DNA of 64,000 nucleotides from positions 16,408,566 through 16,472,565 of the forward strand of contig JABBOT010000009.1 of NCBI GenBank assembly GCA_016165875.1, read 5' to 3'. Both the position numbers and the translations under genes were made by a program. The stretch comes from Acanthopleura granulata. Lineage: Eukaryota; Mollusca; Polyplacophora; Chitonida; Chitonidae. Below the pieces are notes generated by a model that saw nothing but the letters and a program-made list of their open reading frames with translations, was not told where the DNA came from and did not search any database. Within the stretch, counting starts at the first letter, position 1, and every line of letters begins with the position of its first letter. Below, in pieces: positions 48,869 to 61,021 of this stretch.

Positions 48869-49968
48869 TTGTTTATTAAACGTGGTGACAACACGGTATC
48901 AAAGCATTTACATGAACCGTTAGAAATAAGACCCTAACAGATGTAAATTAATAAGAAGCCCCACTTCACCAGTTAAGTCATGTGTGACGGTTTTCCAACC
49001 ATAACACTGTGGTCACTGTTCCGGTTTGTTTGCTGTGCTGTAGTGTTTTTAATGAAACATTGAATTCAGACGAGAATTTCTCTTAGGGAAAAAAGGGGCA
49101 ACAAGCGATGGGATCTCTGAATTTGTCAGCTGAACTGCAATTGCAATTTTTGTAGTTGGATTTTTGTAGTTGATTTTGTAGCCTGACTGGCAGAATATGA
49201 ATGACTCACATTTAGCGCTAACCTTAAAGTTGGGAGGCAATCAATGCCTACAATTTGTAGAATTCTATTCAACCTAGACTGGATACCGATTTCTGGTCCC
49301 CACACCAGAGCACATCGGAGTGTATCACCACACCCATTAAGGTATAGACAAACCATCCATCCACTTTGCTGTATCATATGAAAACAATGCCGTGGTTCCC
49401 AACGATTAATGATGTAGCATTAATTCTACAGCTTGTCTTGATGTCGACATTTGCAATAACAGAGAAACGATTCCAGACAAGTAATAAAACTAGTGTGCAT
49501 ACATCACATCGCGTGATCTCGTGTAACCACTACGAAAGGGGAGCGTCCTTAGCATCCATATGATTTTGGCGGTTGGACAACTATTGAATGCTGTACCTCC
49601 GCACACAAGGTCCCGCTTCCAACTGTCTGTGTCAAGATTATAGATTCTGTCTTGCGTGTCGACATGGCCTTGAGTTTACACTAATAGGGCCTCGATTTGA
49701 GCTACAGCCGGTAGATATCATCTTTGATCGTCTGTGTTTGAAAGGTGAGGTCATTGCTCGAGGCTTGAATTTCTGGGTAAAATGTCGTCGGCTTCAAAGA
49801 GTCATCCTATATCACTCACAGATGTAAAGGACCAGGACGTGGGAATCGAAAATCAATAATTATAACATTCATGTCCAAATTCGCTGGATTTCCTATTTGG
49901 GAACCTGGAAATTTATACATTGCAATAATGTAATAAGAAATTTCTTGGGTGATTTTAAGATTAAACAT

Positions 49969-50228
49969 TTGTTTATTTATTTATTCATTTGATCGGTGTT
50001 TCACATCGTACTCAGAATACTTCACTTACACGACGACGACCAACATTATGGTGGAAGGAAACCAGGGAAACCACACGACAATCCGCAGGTTACTGGCGGA
50101 CCGTTCCCACGTGTGGCCTTAGAGAAAGCAAACATGAGCTGGACTCACAGCGACAGCCTTGGTGACAGGTACCGAGGTCATTACGCCACTTTGGCGCGCT
50201 AATCCCCTCGGCCACGGAGGCCCCCAAC
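49969..50228 (-). mobile_element. SINE family A, full length with target duplication
   Basis: The minus strand starts GGGGGCCTCCGTGGCCGAGG, followed by GCGCGCC, B-box sequence, central domain and the tail. AGATTAAACAT occurs at 49958-49968 and 50229-50239, an 11-base target duplication. It interrupts copy A of the diverged block and so is younger than the A/B duplication. Confidence 0.92.
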
Positions 50229-50445
50229 AGATTAAACATGCTATCTAACAGCATCGAAAATTGTTGTTTTAGTTTCTAGCTATTTCCACGCCATCCAGAT
50301 AGCAGATATCAACAGGCCGCTATACATTGTTTCCACGTGATTATTTAGTGCATGTGATGACAACTGAACTTTTTGAGCTATTGGGCATCAGCGGAATATC
50401 ATTTAAAAAATTGCAATTAAACTTCTTGCATTTTCTGTATACATT

Positions 50446-50523
50446 TTTCCTCTCATCATAATGCTGGGCGTCGTCGTATACGTAAAACACCAAACAACTA
50501 ACTAAATAAATAAATAAATAAGT
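50446..50523 (+). mobile_element. SINE family A tail fragment
   Basis: CTCTCATCATAATGCTGGGC, CGTCGTCGTATACG and TAAAACACC lead into an (AAAT)n run. Only the 3' end of the element is present. Confidence 0.75.
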
Positions 50524-50616
50524 AGTGCACACATGGTGTCGGGGGGCATATTTGCGTCAACAGCTGGAATAAAACACGACCTGAGGCGAAATGAGAACAG
50601 GCCGGATTTCACCTGT

Positions 50617-50668
50617 TATTTATTTATTTGATTGATGTTTTACGCCGTACTCAAGAATATTTCACATG
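50617..50668 (-). mobile_element. SINE family A tail fragment
   Basis: TTATTTATTTGATTGATGTT, TTACGCCGTACTCAAGAATA and TTTCAC are the reversed 3' tail. Everything 5' of it is missing, the minimal kind of 5' truncation. Confidence 0.75.
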
Positions 50669-51519
50669 TATACATGTATATACATGAAGTCTTTCTTATT
50701 TCAAGTCACAATTACATAGGATTCTAAACATTACAGTATAACGTCAACATGTAGCAGATACCTTCCTGAGTTTTTCAGTTTTTTTATCCACTTGTATCGA
50801 TCGCTGAATTGCTTAGCCTGATGGATAAATCTTCAGTGGTTTATGACAAGGGTTCTCTTAAAACGGTCTGAGCGCCTGCGTAAGGTCATGTTTTATGATC
50901 AAGTCTTTGATGCTGTCTGCAATACTACGGTATGTGCAACGATAACTTTGATGTGCGATTTAGATAGCAAGAACTTTATATGAATGCATGGAGTATTATT
51001 GAACATATCCTTGACTGAGACTTCAGAATTAGTCCAACATTGATATGTTTCATGTCTCATTCAATTGTGCTCTTACTGTATAAACAGCTTTAATTCAGAG
51101 CTCGTTTTACTTGAATTCTACAGTACTATCGTTGCGACGTTACGCTCTATGGCCATATACGATTCTGATGAACTGACAATGATGTTCGAGGGAACCCATG
51201 TTTGCTGAACCATTTAGGATTTGGCTCGGCGTAGGAAGGTGATGCCGTGAGGCTGTCTTTGATGCTGTCCCAGCAACCATATAATAGCTGACCCGTACGC
51301 TTGGCTCAGTTTATTTTATTTTAATACCCAAGTAATTCCACCCCGGTTCTGTGTTAGAATCAAGTCGATTGGAAATGTGTGCAGGATGCTAATGGGTATG
51401 TTAGAGTCGATGGAGACGTTAGGTTGTAGCCCATTACAGACGGCTGATATGTTCACCTTTGGTACTGTCTGCAACTATTGTTATTACTGCTGCAATAGTT
51501 TCTACGGATATCTTGGTTT

Positions 51520-53194
51520 GGACTCAACCAATACCATACCTAAGGATGACTTCATCATTAACATTGAAGATGGTCTACAACAATTACCTCCCGGGGGCCA
51601 CATTGACTACCTGAGGCATCAGATAGCAACCCTTCTGGACAAAGCCCAACCACAAAACAGCAACCTAACCAAAGAAGAGAGGAAAGCAATAACAGAACTG
51701 AAAGAAGACAAATCCATAGTCATAGCACCAGCGGATAAGGGGAAAGCTACTGCTGTACTTGACAAATCGGCCTTCACGAATCCACGTACCGAATCCTAAA
51801 AATTGACCCCACCAACAAATACGACCGCCAGCACAGATCGTTTCTTAACCAACTCAAAGCTAATGGAGAGATCACTCATGAAACCCAAAGGAAGTTAATT
51901 GTGCAGCACCCCACCACCACCATATGCCCATGCAACCATCAAGATCCACAGGGACCCAGGGACTCCTGATATGCTCAAGAGGAACAGTCTTCTACAACAT
52001 TGCCCAGTTCCTTACCAAAATCTTAGCACAATGGTCCAAAGCAGCTGACTCCTTTATAAACCACTCGGCAGAATTTTGCAACAAAATTAGACAGATTAAG
52101 GAACCATGCCAACTCGTGAGCTATGATGTTGTCGACCTATTTACTAATGTCCCCACTAACCTTACTCTCGATCTAATCAAGCCAAAAAATAACTGACAAC
52201 CCACCCATCACCCCTCTTTTCCCTGGAAGCATCGTTCACCTGTTAGAATACTGCTTATCATCCACATACTTCACCTGGGGTGATACAATTTACGAGCAGA
52301 TTCATGGACTCCCCATGGGATCCCCACTCTCCCCAATAATCTCGGAGATCTACCTGACAGAACTAGAGAACAAAGCCCTGTCAACATCACCTATCCAACC
52401 CATTTGCTGGATGTGTAAAGTCGACGACACTTTTGTAGCTCTACACCAAAACGATGACCCGACCGTATTACTAGACCACCTGAACTCTCAACACCAGCGC
52501 ATGAAATTTACAATGGAAACAGAGACAGACCGTGAAATACCCTTCCTAGATGTCCAAGTAAATAGATGGCCTACAAACCACAGTCTGTCGTAAAGCAACC
52601 CACTCTGACCAGTACATCCACTACAAGTCCGACCACCCACCCAAGGCTAAGACTGACATCATTTCAACCCTCATCAGGAGAGCCACGCACATCTGCACCA
52701 ACAACCTAGATGAGGAGATAACACACCTGCCAGCGGTCTTCACCCAACACAATGGATACCCAGCAAATAAAGTCAACAAAGCAATCCACAAAGTTATATA
52801 CCCGCCACCCAACCAACAGACAAGAGTCAGAGACGAAGACCCTGGAATCCGAATAAGCCTTCCATATATCGGTCCAACAAGCCACAAAACTGCCCGCCTA
52901 TTAAAACAATCCACAGGAATAGAAACCTTCTTTAAAAACCAGACTACACTCAGATCACTCCTCCATGCCACAGGAAAGAGGAGAGCCACTAAGCCCTCAC
53001 CACCCAAAGGAGTTGTATACCAAATAAAATGCAACTGCAACGCATCCTACATCGGAGAAACAGGAAGAGCTCTAGGAACCCGAATTAAAGAACACAAGTC
53101 ATCTGTGGAAAAATCTGATTCCAAATCCGCCATAAGTGACAATATCCAAGAAAATCCACACCACAACAGTAATGGAACACAATCAGAACACTAA
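51520..53194 (+). pseudogene. Degenerate Penelope-like retroelement ORF (reverse transcriptase + GIY-YIG endonuclease)
   Basis: Three frames of one strand carry successive parts of a single Penelope-like polyprotein. 51530-51790 gives the N-terminal part, with ELKEDKSIVIAPADKGKA, typical of the family. 51802-52196 continues through SSRGTVFYNIAQFLTKIL and RT motif A (SYDVVDLFTNVP). 52200-52593 carries HGLPMGSPLSPIISEIYL, the catalytic VDD (KVDDTF, where the usual aromatic before VDD is replaced) and the FLDV motif. The last frame (about 52560-53194) has THSDQYIHYKSDHPP and a GIY-YIG nuclease start (VVYQIKCNCNASYIGETGRALGTRIKEH), ending at TAA 53192-53194. Breaks: frame changes near 51780-51800, near 51925-51970 and near 52560, plus a stop near 52194. 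Family knowledge: the RT copies the element's RNA and the endonuclease opens the target. This copy cannot make a functional protein. Base composition is C/A-rich compared with the surroundings, consistent with transferred mobile DNA. Confidence 0.93.
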
Positions 53195-53215
53195 ACTCTA
53201 TTCAACTCTTTCACT

Positions 53216-55620
53216 TCACTCAGTCGCTGCTTTATAATTCCTATTGCACTAATTTCTGTCCTGTTTCTCCTTTGATGTATGTGAGCGATTCCAGTATGAA
53301 GATTAGCTGTGCCCCAGGCGCTTGCGGTGCCTTAAATCGGCATGATGCTTTTATGAACCGTTATAATCAAAGCTCGACTGAGATACGTATATTTGTATGC
53401 ATTCTGGGACAACCATTTTAAAGATGGATTCGATAGCATGCCTTGAAAATCGAATGTCTTCACTGAAAAGTGCTGACTGCTTTTCCGTTGTATTATTATT
53501 ACCACCTTTATTCATATGTTATGTCTTGCCTATTCCCCTGGGAGCTGGTGTTATGGTTGCCTGGGGTTATCGACTTGGAACGTCCCTTCTTGGTCTACGA
53601 ATGGTGTACGAATGTCGGACTTGGCGTACAGGTTACACCCAGAGGCACTTCTTAGTTCGCTGTGAGTTCGAGGTTTAGAGTTAATTATTGAAACGTTTGC
53701 AGTGCGCCGCGAGTTTGTGTGAAGAGGACTTTAATTATTACGTCCGGAACGACCATTTTTGAAACCGGAATTCCGATAGGAAGTTGGCATGAAGAGTAAG
53801 GTATATCACCATCAGGTCTGTCTTTCTTGAAACCCGAAGTTCCTCCGCACAGTAGACGTGAGGACCAATACATTATGAATCTTCAAAAGCATGTTTTTTT
53901 TAATGATAAAAAAAACATGGAAAACATACGTTCTGCCATTGTGTATAAACAACGAATTTGCCCAAAACCAATGTATTCCACTTAGGAATGTACTTTTAGT
54001 TAAAGGTTAAAGTTCTATCACGCTTGCAGCCATTTTAGAATTTTACAGTAATTGCGGTTGTTACCTCAAAAGATCTGCCTCACGGAGTAACAAGTAAAAA
54101 CACACGGCCCCTTGTTTGATCACATTATCAAAACAATACCGTGTCCCCAAATCGCATGGCTTGAGAAACAAGGTTCGAGCACATCAATGAAATTTTGGCG
54201 ATATTTATGTGACTGGAACTTCCTAACTCAAGAGAGACACACAGTTATTGAAAGCACAAATATTTATAATTACTAAACTATGTATACTCCATGTTTTGTC
54301 ATACTATAAAAAGAATGTTGTGGTTCTATGCGATGAAAGATGCAACACTAGTCATGTTGCTTTTTTGCAAAACAGGAAAATGATCCCAGGCAAGTAATAA
54401 AGAGAGTTTGAACATCACCTGGCGTGATCTGGTGTAACCAACACAAGAGCGGTGTATTCCAACCATCTTCATTACATTGACTTTTGGATCTTTTATCTCA
54501 GCACACAAAGTTCTCGTTTCCAACAGTCCACGTTAGGGAGATTATAGATTTTGTCTCGCGTGTCGACATGGCCTTGAGTTTGCACAATAAGAATCTCGGT
54601 ACTGAGCTTCCGGTAGAGGTAGACATGGTCTTTGATGGTCTCTGTTTGAAAGGCGAGGTCAATGCACGAGGCTTACATCGTTGGGCAAATGTCGTGAGCT
54701 TCAGAGGGTAATCCTATAGTACTGACACAGATGTAAAGGATCACGTGGTGGTGTTGGTGGGGTGGTGGTGGGCTGGGGGGTGTATAAATCTATAATTACA
54801 ATACCTATCTCCAAAAAGTCCAATCGCAAATATTTCCTGACCATTCAGTTTGGAAACTTTGAAATTAAGGTAATGACTTGAGATAACGAGCTCATTGATT
54901 GATTGACTTGCTGATTGCATCATTCATTGTTGTTTAACGTGTTCTCTTCTATAATAGATAGAAGCTTGTCACATGATTTGAAGATAGAACATGAGATGTT
55001 GAATTTCGGAATATCACCGACTATATGCAGTTGTAGTTTTATTACTGTTCACAAAACCTTCTCTTCTTCAACAGCAGACATTAAGCCTAAGCCAGTGTTG
55101 AAGAAGATACAGTGAATCGGGCTTTGAGACAAACGTGTCGCAAAGCAAAGGAATCGGGGAGCGTCACCGTGGAGCAAATGTCCCCGTTAACGGCTTAAGT
55201 TGAGAGGAGCGACTTTCCATGTACCACAATCCGTGACAGCGTATGTCTCCCAACTTGTGACGTTTGCATCTTTTCTTACCTACTATTATCGATCGCTGAG
55301 AGGTTTGGCCTAATTGTTTAATAATTCAGCCTTTCAGAAGGATGCTCCTAAAAACCATCTGTGTGCCGGAATGAGCTGATACCACAAGTCATGATGCGGT
55401 CATTAATAATACAGTAAAAGCAACGGCGCTCTGTTTTTATGTTAGTTTTGTCTGGCAAGAAAACGTTGCATGCATGAGTATTGAACATTTAGTCGATGGA
55501 GACTCGACTATATAGATATCTGATATATAGGTCACAAATTCTTGAGTATGCAACAGTCAGTCACAATAGAAAGCAAGTAGGTTGATGCTGTCTTTATAAT
55601 GTAACAACAACTGCAACTTC
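53216..55620. repeat. Diverged repeated block, copy B
   Basis: This is the second copy of the block seen at 47.6-51.5 kb, in the same orientation and order. It starts within about 25 bases of the stop codon of the Penelope-like ORF. The best-kept part is 54485-54745, around GCGTGTCGACATGGCCTTGA and TCTGTTTGAAAGG, and around TATCGATCGCT near 55288. A G-rich stretch at 54744-54781 is peculiar to this copy. Function is unknown. Confidence 0.75.
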
Positions 55621-57364
55621 GGCGACGAAATGGAGATTCGTATACCAGCCGTTACCGAAAATGGAAACTCTGGGTCAATAATCGGAAGGCCAGTTTCAAA
55701 AAAAAAACCTTCAACACAAACCACCAAAGATTTAAGCCAGTATATACAGTGAAAATCCCAAACAAATTCAAGCAAACAGAAGCAGTCAGCAGTTCAATGA
55801 TGATGGAAGACACACGCCACGTTGTAGGTTGATGAATAAAATCAGTATCCAAATCATGTATATACAATAGCTGATTTGTAAGGCACACTCGGGGATGTCG
55901 GGGACTGTGTACGTGTTGCTTTGCTGATGGAGTGCATTTTTCTTAAATGCGCATGCGTCACAACTTTCGCTCACACACCGGTCAATTTTTACTGGCTATG
56001 CTCAAGTCGGCTGACACGGGCATGTATAGAGAGTGCTATGGAATATATCCGAATACAGTCCATTACATCATAAGAGTCCCTTAGCGATACCTGACGTGGT
56101 GTCTTTGATGCTGTCAATGTCACATTCAGATAATTCTGGAGGATCGGTAATAAACTGGATTGAACCAAGCAATGTATTAAAACAAAGACACCGCCATCTT
56201 GGTTTCTATGACAACCCTGCGTTACATCCAAAACCCGCCTTTGCATCCAACGCCATAACCAGATACAGTATTTGATACATAATATAAATGTGGACATATA
56301 CTACATATTAAATACCTCTTAATATGAAATTACCTAAAATATCTGTACCTTTCGTACTACTCCAATAGCTACATCGGATCTCATGTTAAGTTTCAATGAA
56401 AAAGATCTTTGGGAAAATGTGAAATTGCATTGGATACATAATATAGAAGATCAAAGAAAGACAAATCGGTGTGAGGTATATAGGCGTTGGTTAATAGTGT
56501 GATGGTGCCAGAAGTTGTTACGTGGAGGCAGCGTCGGGTATTTAGCATTTCAGTGTGAAGAAGGGCAGAATAAATAAATGAATGATGGAGTGAACGAATG
56601 GATAGAAGGTGATTTCCTTTGGGTTCTTCCATGCTTCCTGTGCCGGCCAATCGTCATTTAAGTGAAATATTTCTGAGTGTGTGTGCGTGTGTGTGAGAGG
56701 AGGTGGGGGTGGGGGTGGGGGGGGGCAAGAAACAGATGAAAACAAGTGAATAAACTGAAACAATGAAATATTCGGAAGAATTCTTTTATATACAACCCGG
56801 GTTGTAAGACTGAAATTGTAATATTTCTGGGACAACTTTTACAGCCATTTGTAACTAGTCAGATTCCTCCTAACTCTTTTCGTAGATCATGTTGTCTAGG
56901 TTATAGTGTCGTAAGACGTCGTGATTTACGAGAAAAGTGACCAGGAAATGATTTACGAAGTTGTATGAAAGTGGGCCCAGAAGGATATAAGCCTCTTTAG
57001 TCTCTGTACATTGTAAACATCATATTTCAATGTATTTGCACTTGTATAATATAATATTTTCAGTGATGACATTTGGATCATCGATAATAACGGATAAACT
57101 ATAAATACAAGTAAATATAGTAAACTCTGAGTGTCCAGAATCTCTTAAAGTCTGTTTCAAAGTTGTGTCCAATTTCGCTCAACCCGGCACTAGGGGCCCC
57201 ATGTTCATCGTACTGAGTATGATCTTTGCATTGGATATACGGACAGCTACAATAAAAGTGCAACTGAGATACATATTTTAATAGCCACTCCATATATACT
57301 ACAATGATAGACGATTTGGATACTGATTATATTCATCTGCCTAGAACATTCACTGTGTCTTTTC
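55621..57364. other. Non-coding region between block copies B and C
   Basis: It holds the GT/G array at 56676-56726 and a phrase (ATTTACGAAGTTGTATGAAAG, then TGGGCCCA near 56950-56980) like the end of another short element. No exon is recognised. Confidence 0.55.
56676..56726. repeat. (GT)n followed by G-run array
   Basis: GTGTGTGTGCGTGTGTGTGA is followed by GGAGGTGGGGGTGGGGG and a longer G run. A short SINE tail-like piece (GTCATTTAAGTGAAATATTT) lies just before it at 56651. The G runs could form a four-stranded structure on the + strand. Confidence 0.8.
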
Positions 57365-58070
57365 ATCAACATTGAAAACTGTTGACTGCTTCTCTGCATG
57401 AATAGGTCCTCTTTTTTTTTATTTTACATACTTTCGCAGTTTTTTGGTGGTTTGCGTTATTTGTCGTTTTGGAAACTGATCTGGCGATTATTGACCCTGA
57501 ACGCCTATTTTGGTTGACGGTTAGCATACGAATGTCAGTTTCGACGTCTAGGTTCATGTAACTTTTCTTGAACTTTTCTGCAACACATTACATCTTGTGA
57601 AAATCAAATAAAAAGCATCAAGATAAATGTGCCCGTATCAAGTGTGGATTGTGCTTCCTTATACCGTGCGATTTCTGTTTTCTCACCTCTTTTCATCGGC
57701 CATTCCCTCAATGGTTTCATTGAGCACCTTACTACAGAGAAGCGCCTTCAACAGCCTGAAGGCTAAGGCATTTTTTGCCAGTTTTTCTTACCTACTGGTA
57801 TCGATCGCTTGGCTTCATAGTTAATAATTCAGCAGCTCACAACAAGGATGCTCCTAAAACGGTCTGTGTGCTCCCGTAAGATGATACACAAGTCTTTGAT
57901 GATAACGTTAAAAAAGTGTAATGGTTCCTTCGTTTTCCATGAGGCCTGAATGACAAGAAACTAATATATGTGGATGATCCCAGTACTGGTTAGTAAGCGT
58001 CTACGTCGTATATGTTACATGTTTACTTATTTATACAAAAGGGAATTTATAGAAAAACTCTCCGAAGGGG
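57365..58070. repeat. Diverged repeated block, partial copy C
   Basis: The part at 57779-57905 (TTCTTACCTACTGGTATCGATCGCT onward in sense, through GGATGCTCCTAAAACGGTCTG) clearly matches 50765-50920 in copy A and 55264-55400 in copy B. The upstream part, 57365-57560, has weaker resemblance to 53446-53630. The middle of the block is missing or unrecognisable. Confidence 0.55.
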
Positions 58071-58854
58071 CTTCTAACGACAAGTAGTTTGTCTGTCAGG
58101 AGCCTGGGTAATGTGAAAGAATAGAAATGTGAATCTTCTCAACTTTGTCGTTTTGTTAAGAGTATACAGGATATACAGGAAAGAGATAATACGGTGCAGA
58201 TTTCAGCAACGGCGTTAATACCGGAATTAAAACGAATTAAATTCTATTTTTGAATGATTGAAGTTTATGTAAAGAATATGCCACTTATACGAAGGCGGCC
58301 ATTGTCTTGTGTGGAATAAACATGAGTGCTTGGGGCACATGTAATCTTTCTACTAACTATCACAAAACTGGCGAAATTCTCTACGCGACCGTCTGCTTGA
58401 ACCAACAGGACGAATTCAGTGTGTATTCATAGAAGGACACTGAGCTTCAATGCTGCATATGCGTAATTCGGGAATCTGGAGCCAAGATCTATGCTCACAG
58501 TTACTATCCACCCTCTGGAGGCTAACATGTGAATTCATGCACTTCCAGCAACAACGGCTCCAAATATGTTGTGGAGAAAAGTTCAAGCTGCATGTGAAGG
58601 TATGCCATAGCACCACGCCAAAGCCCCGGGATATATTGACTACATAAATAGTAAAGAAAACCAATGAGCTCATGCAACCTCAAAGGCCATCTAAGCGACC
58701 GTCATGTTTGTCATTCCGACTTACTTTAAGACGAAATTCAAGACTGATCCAATCCGAAATACATACAGCGCCCATTACAACGCCAACAATCACAATTGAT
58801 TGTGATTTGAATGATTCGGAACAGGGACGCTTCATACACACCTGTTAACTACGT

Positions 58855-59069
58855 CAAAGGGGGTGGTGTGCTAAAGCATACTAGTAACCCAGGAACCTCT
58901 CACCAATGCGGTCGCCGTGAGTTCAGGTTCAGCTTATGCTGGTTTCCATTCCCGCTTTACGTGGGAAGGTTTGTCCGCAACCTGTTTATGGTCGTGGGTT
59001 TTCCCCAGGTTTTGCCCGGTTTCCTGCCACCACAAATGTTGGCCACCTCGTATAAGAGAAATATTAACT
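58855..59069 (+). mobile_element. SINE family A, nearly full length
   Basis: A degraded head (GGTGTGCTAAAGCATACTAG) is followed by CACCAATGCGGTCGCCGTGA, GTTCAGGTTC, the central TACGTGGGAAGGTTTG and CCTCGTATAAGAGAAATATT. The CTTGAG and poly(AAAT) end is missing. Confidence 0.82.
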
Positions 59070-61021
59070 GTGTACGTGTCGCTATTCTGATATTTGCAGT
59101 TCATTCCATCACTGATATGGCACTCATACAAATAGCTAAGTTATATGGAGTCTTTGTTGATGTAAAATTATATTGTGTGAAAGCAGTTTTCTTTACTTTC
59201 AAGATGCATAAGCATTTATTTTCATGAAAAAGCGCATACAGAAAATGGGAATTTAGTACGTATGTTTAGACACTGGGGGATACGTCTTGGAATTTTTGTG
59301 GTATATAAAACATTTCTGTATTGATAAACTGAATGCCATAAAACCCTCTGCGTTTTGAGCACATCTCAAGAGGCCAGGTATTGAATTTTTAACCATTGTA
59401 GCTGTCACATGTAGATAAAAATGAAAATCTCCTGACGTCAGTAAGAAAATTAGGTCTTACCACTTAAGGCAGTATGACAGTTTTACACAGTGTCTATTCT
59501 TAGATTCCTATTTTACCCATGCCTTTAGGAGAGGCGAAATATCGCTAAACGGCTTAAAGACTTTACAGAATTACTTTTTTTCGCGCTGTTAAGACAGAGT
59601 GAGATTTCAATGCTTAATACCAGTATAACGACAATTCATAGCTCATGTATTCTCAAAGTGGAAGGCAGTAATTTTGGCCCAAAGCTTTTCGCATTTTCTA
59701 GACATTGGAGATTTGTATGATTACTCATCGTCCATGATAACAACTCTTGATTTCCTGCGGAAAAACTTCACCAGAAAACATTGATAACAAATGACAAATC
59801 TATTCACCACAAAACTACTTCTTTATACTACAATTATGGTGACAAAAAGAACACTGTAGATCGTGTAATGCTTTGTTTGATACGGCGTTATAATTACGAC
59901 ATACAATTTCGAGCAAATCAGAAAAGAAACTATTGCGGGATAGTACCGGAAAGGTTTTACTTTTTTTCATCAACGTGGAAAAGGGCCATTAATTCCTTGA
60001 GAGATTGTTATGCTCTGAGTTTAGCACAGGAAGGCTAAAAACTTCCTATGTTGCTAACAGCAATTGGTTTTATTGGAACTGTAGCATAACACAGCAATCG
60101 ATGTTTCAGCATTTGAAAACTTGAATCATTATTTGCATTCCCATGGGAATGGCTTAGGCCATTTTCTTGAAACAATAGTCAGTCTTGATGCTCTGTGATA
60201 AGAAACAACACCGCAGGGTATCGTTCCTTTACGACTTCCTTGGGCAAATGGATTCTTGTGCGAAATGCGTTGGTAAACAAATAATATCAAATTGGATTGG
60301 AATTTCGAAACACAATACCATTTCTGACTTCAGCACCGAGCTGCGGGCGCCATGCAGATGGAGATAAAATAAACCATAAAAAAAAGGCAGACAGTCCATT
60401 TCATTGGAAAAGCTGTCAGTAAGTTACGTCTCCAACTGACCAATAATATTCATGAACCGTCGATTCAAATTTGCACCTATATCAACCATATGTGACATGA
60501 ATCTTCAACGAGGCTGCGGGCTGTTTTGGAAAACAAGAGTTTCCGTGTAAAATATAAAAGTCTTCAGCATAGAGAGAAAGCTTATAGAGCAGAGACGACA
60601 GTGTGGCAGTTGGCAAACGGTAACATGTAGCTGGTGACCTCCGGCCTCTTATAAGTTTGCTTTAGTTTGGGTTTCATTCTGTTTATGCAAATGTACACAT
60701 GGTAGCAACTTAATGCCTCCTGGAGCCATGACTTCAGCAGAATTAGGCAAAATAATGCAGCGATGTTAATTGCAATTTATTAGACTTCATTGGTCTAGAT
60801 TGAAGTAGTCAGAATGCTGTGTTGTCGTCACATTTAACAAACAATCACATAAAAACAGTGCAAAGGGCCTAGATCTTAGGAATGCTTAGTCCACTAGTTG
60901 AATCTGGGTTTAAGCGGGAATACAAGTACAAACGCCGTCTTAAGGAAAGTTTGTTGCTTTACTGAATCGACCATACTTTTATGTGAGCTCAACGCTTAGT
61001 GCTATACCATGAAACCTTATT
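59070..61021. other. Non-coding region
   Basis: AT-rich with no recognisable exon. The frames at 59.8 and 60.2 kb match nothing I know. A possible partial copy of the 1.5/44.3 kb repeat lies at 60440-60510. Confidence 0.6.

Larger units (their letters stand above)
47595..51500. repeat. Diverged repeated block, copy A
   Basis: This region aligns collinearly by eye with copy B. Matching pairs include 47595-47665 with 53216-53288, 47725-47815 with 53643-53730, 48355-48440 with 53915-54000, 49380-49550 with 54310-54460, 49580-49850 with 54485-54745, 49860-49915 with 54790-54865, and 50765-50920 with 55264-55400. Similarity is obvious but far from identical. Copy A carries a SINE insertion at 49969-50228 plus SINE tail fragments at 50446 and 50617, absent from copy B. 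No long conserved reading frame is shared, so it looks non-coding. It ends where the Penelope-like ORF begins. Confidence 0.75.

Noticed and set aside
52621..53040. 139-codon minus-strand frame
   Set aside because: It is the antisense shadow of the Penelope-like C-terminal region, which has clear family motifs on the + strand.
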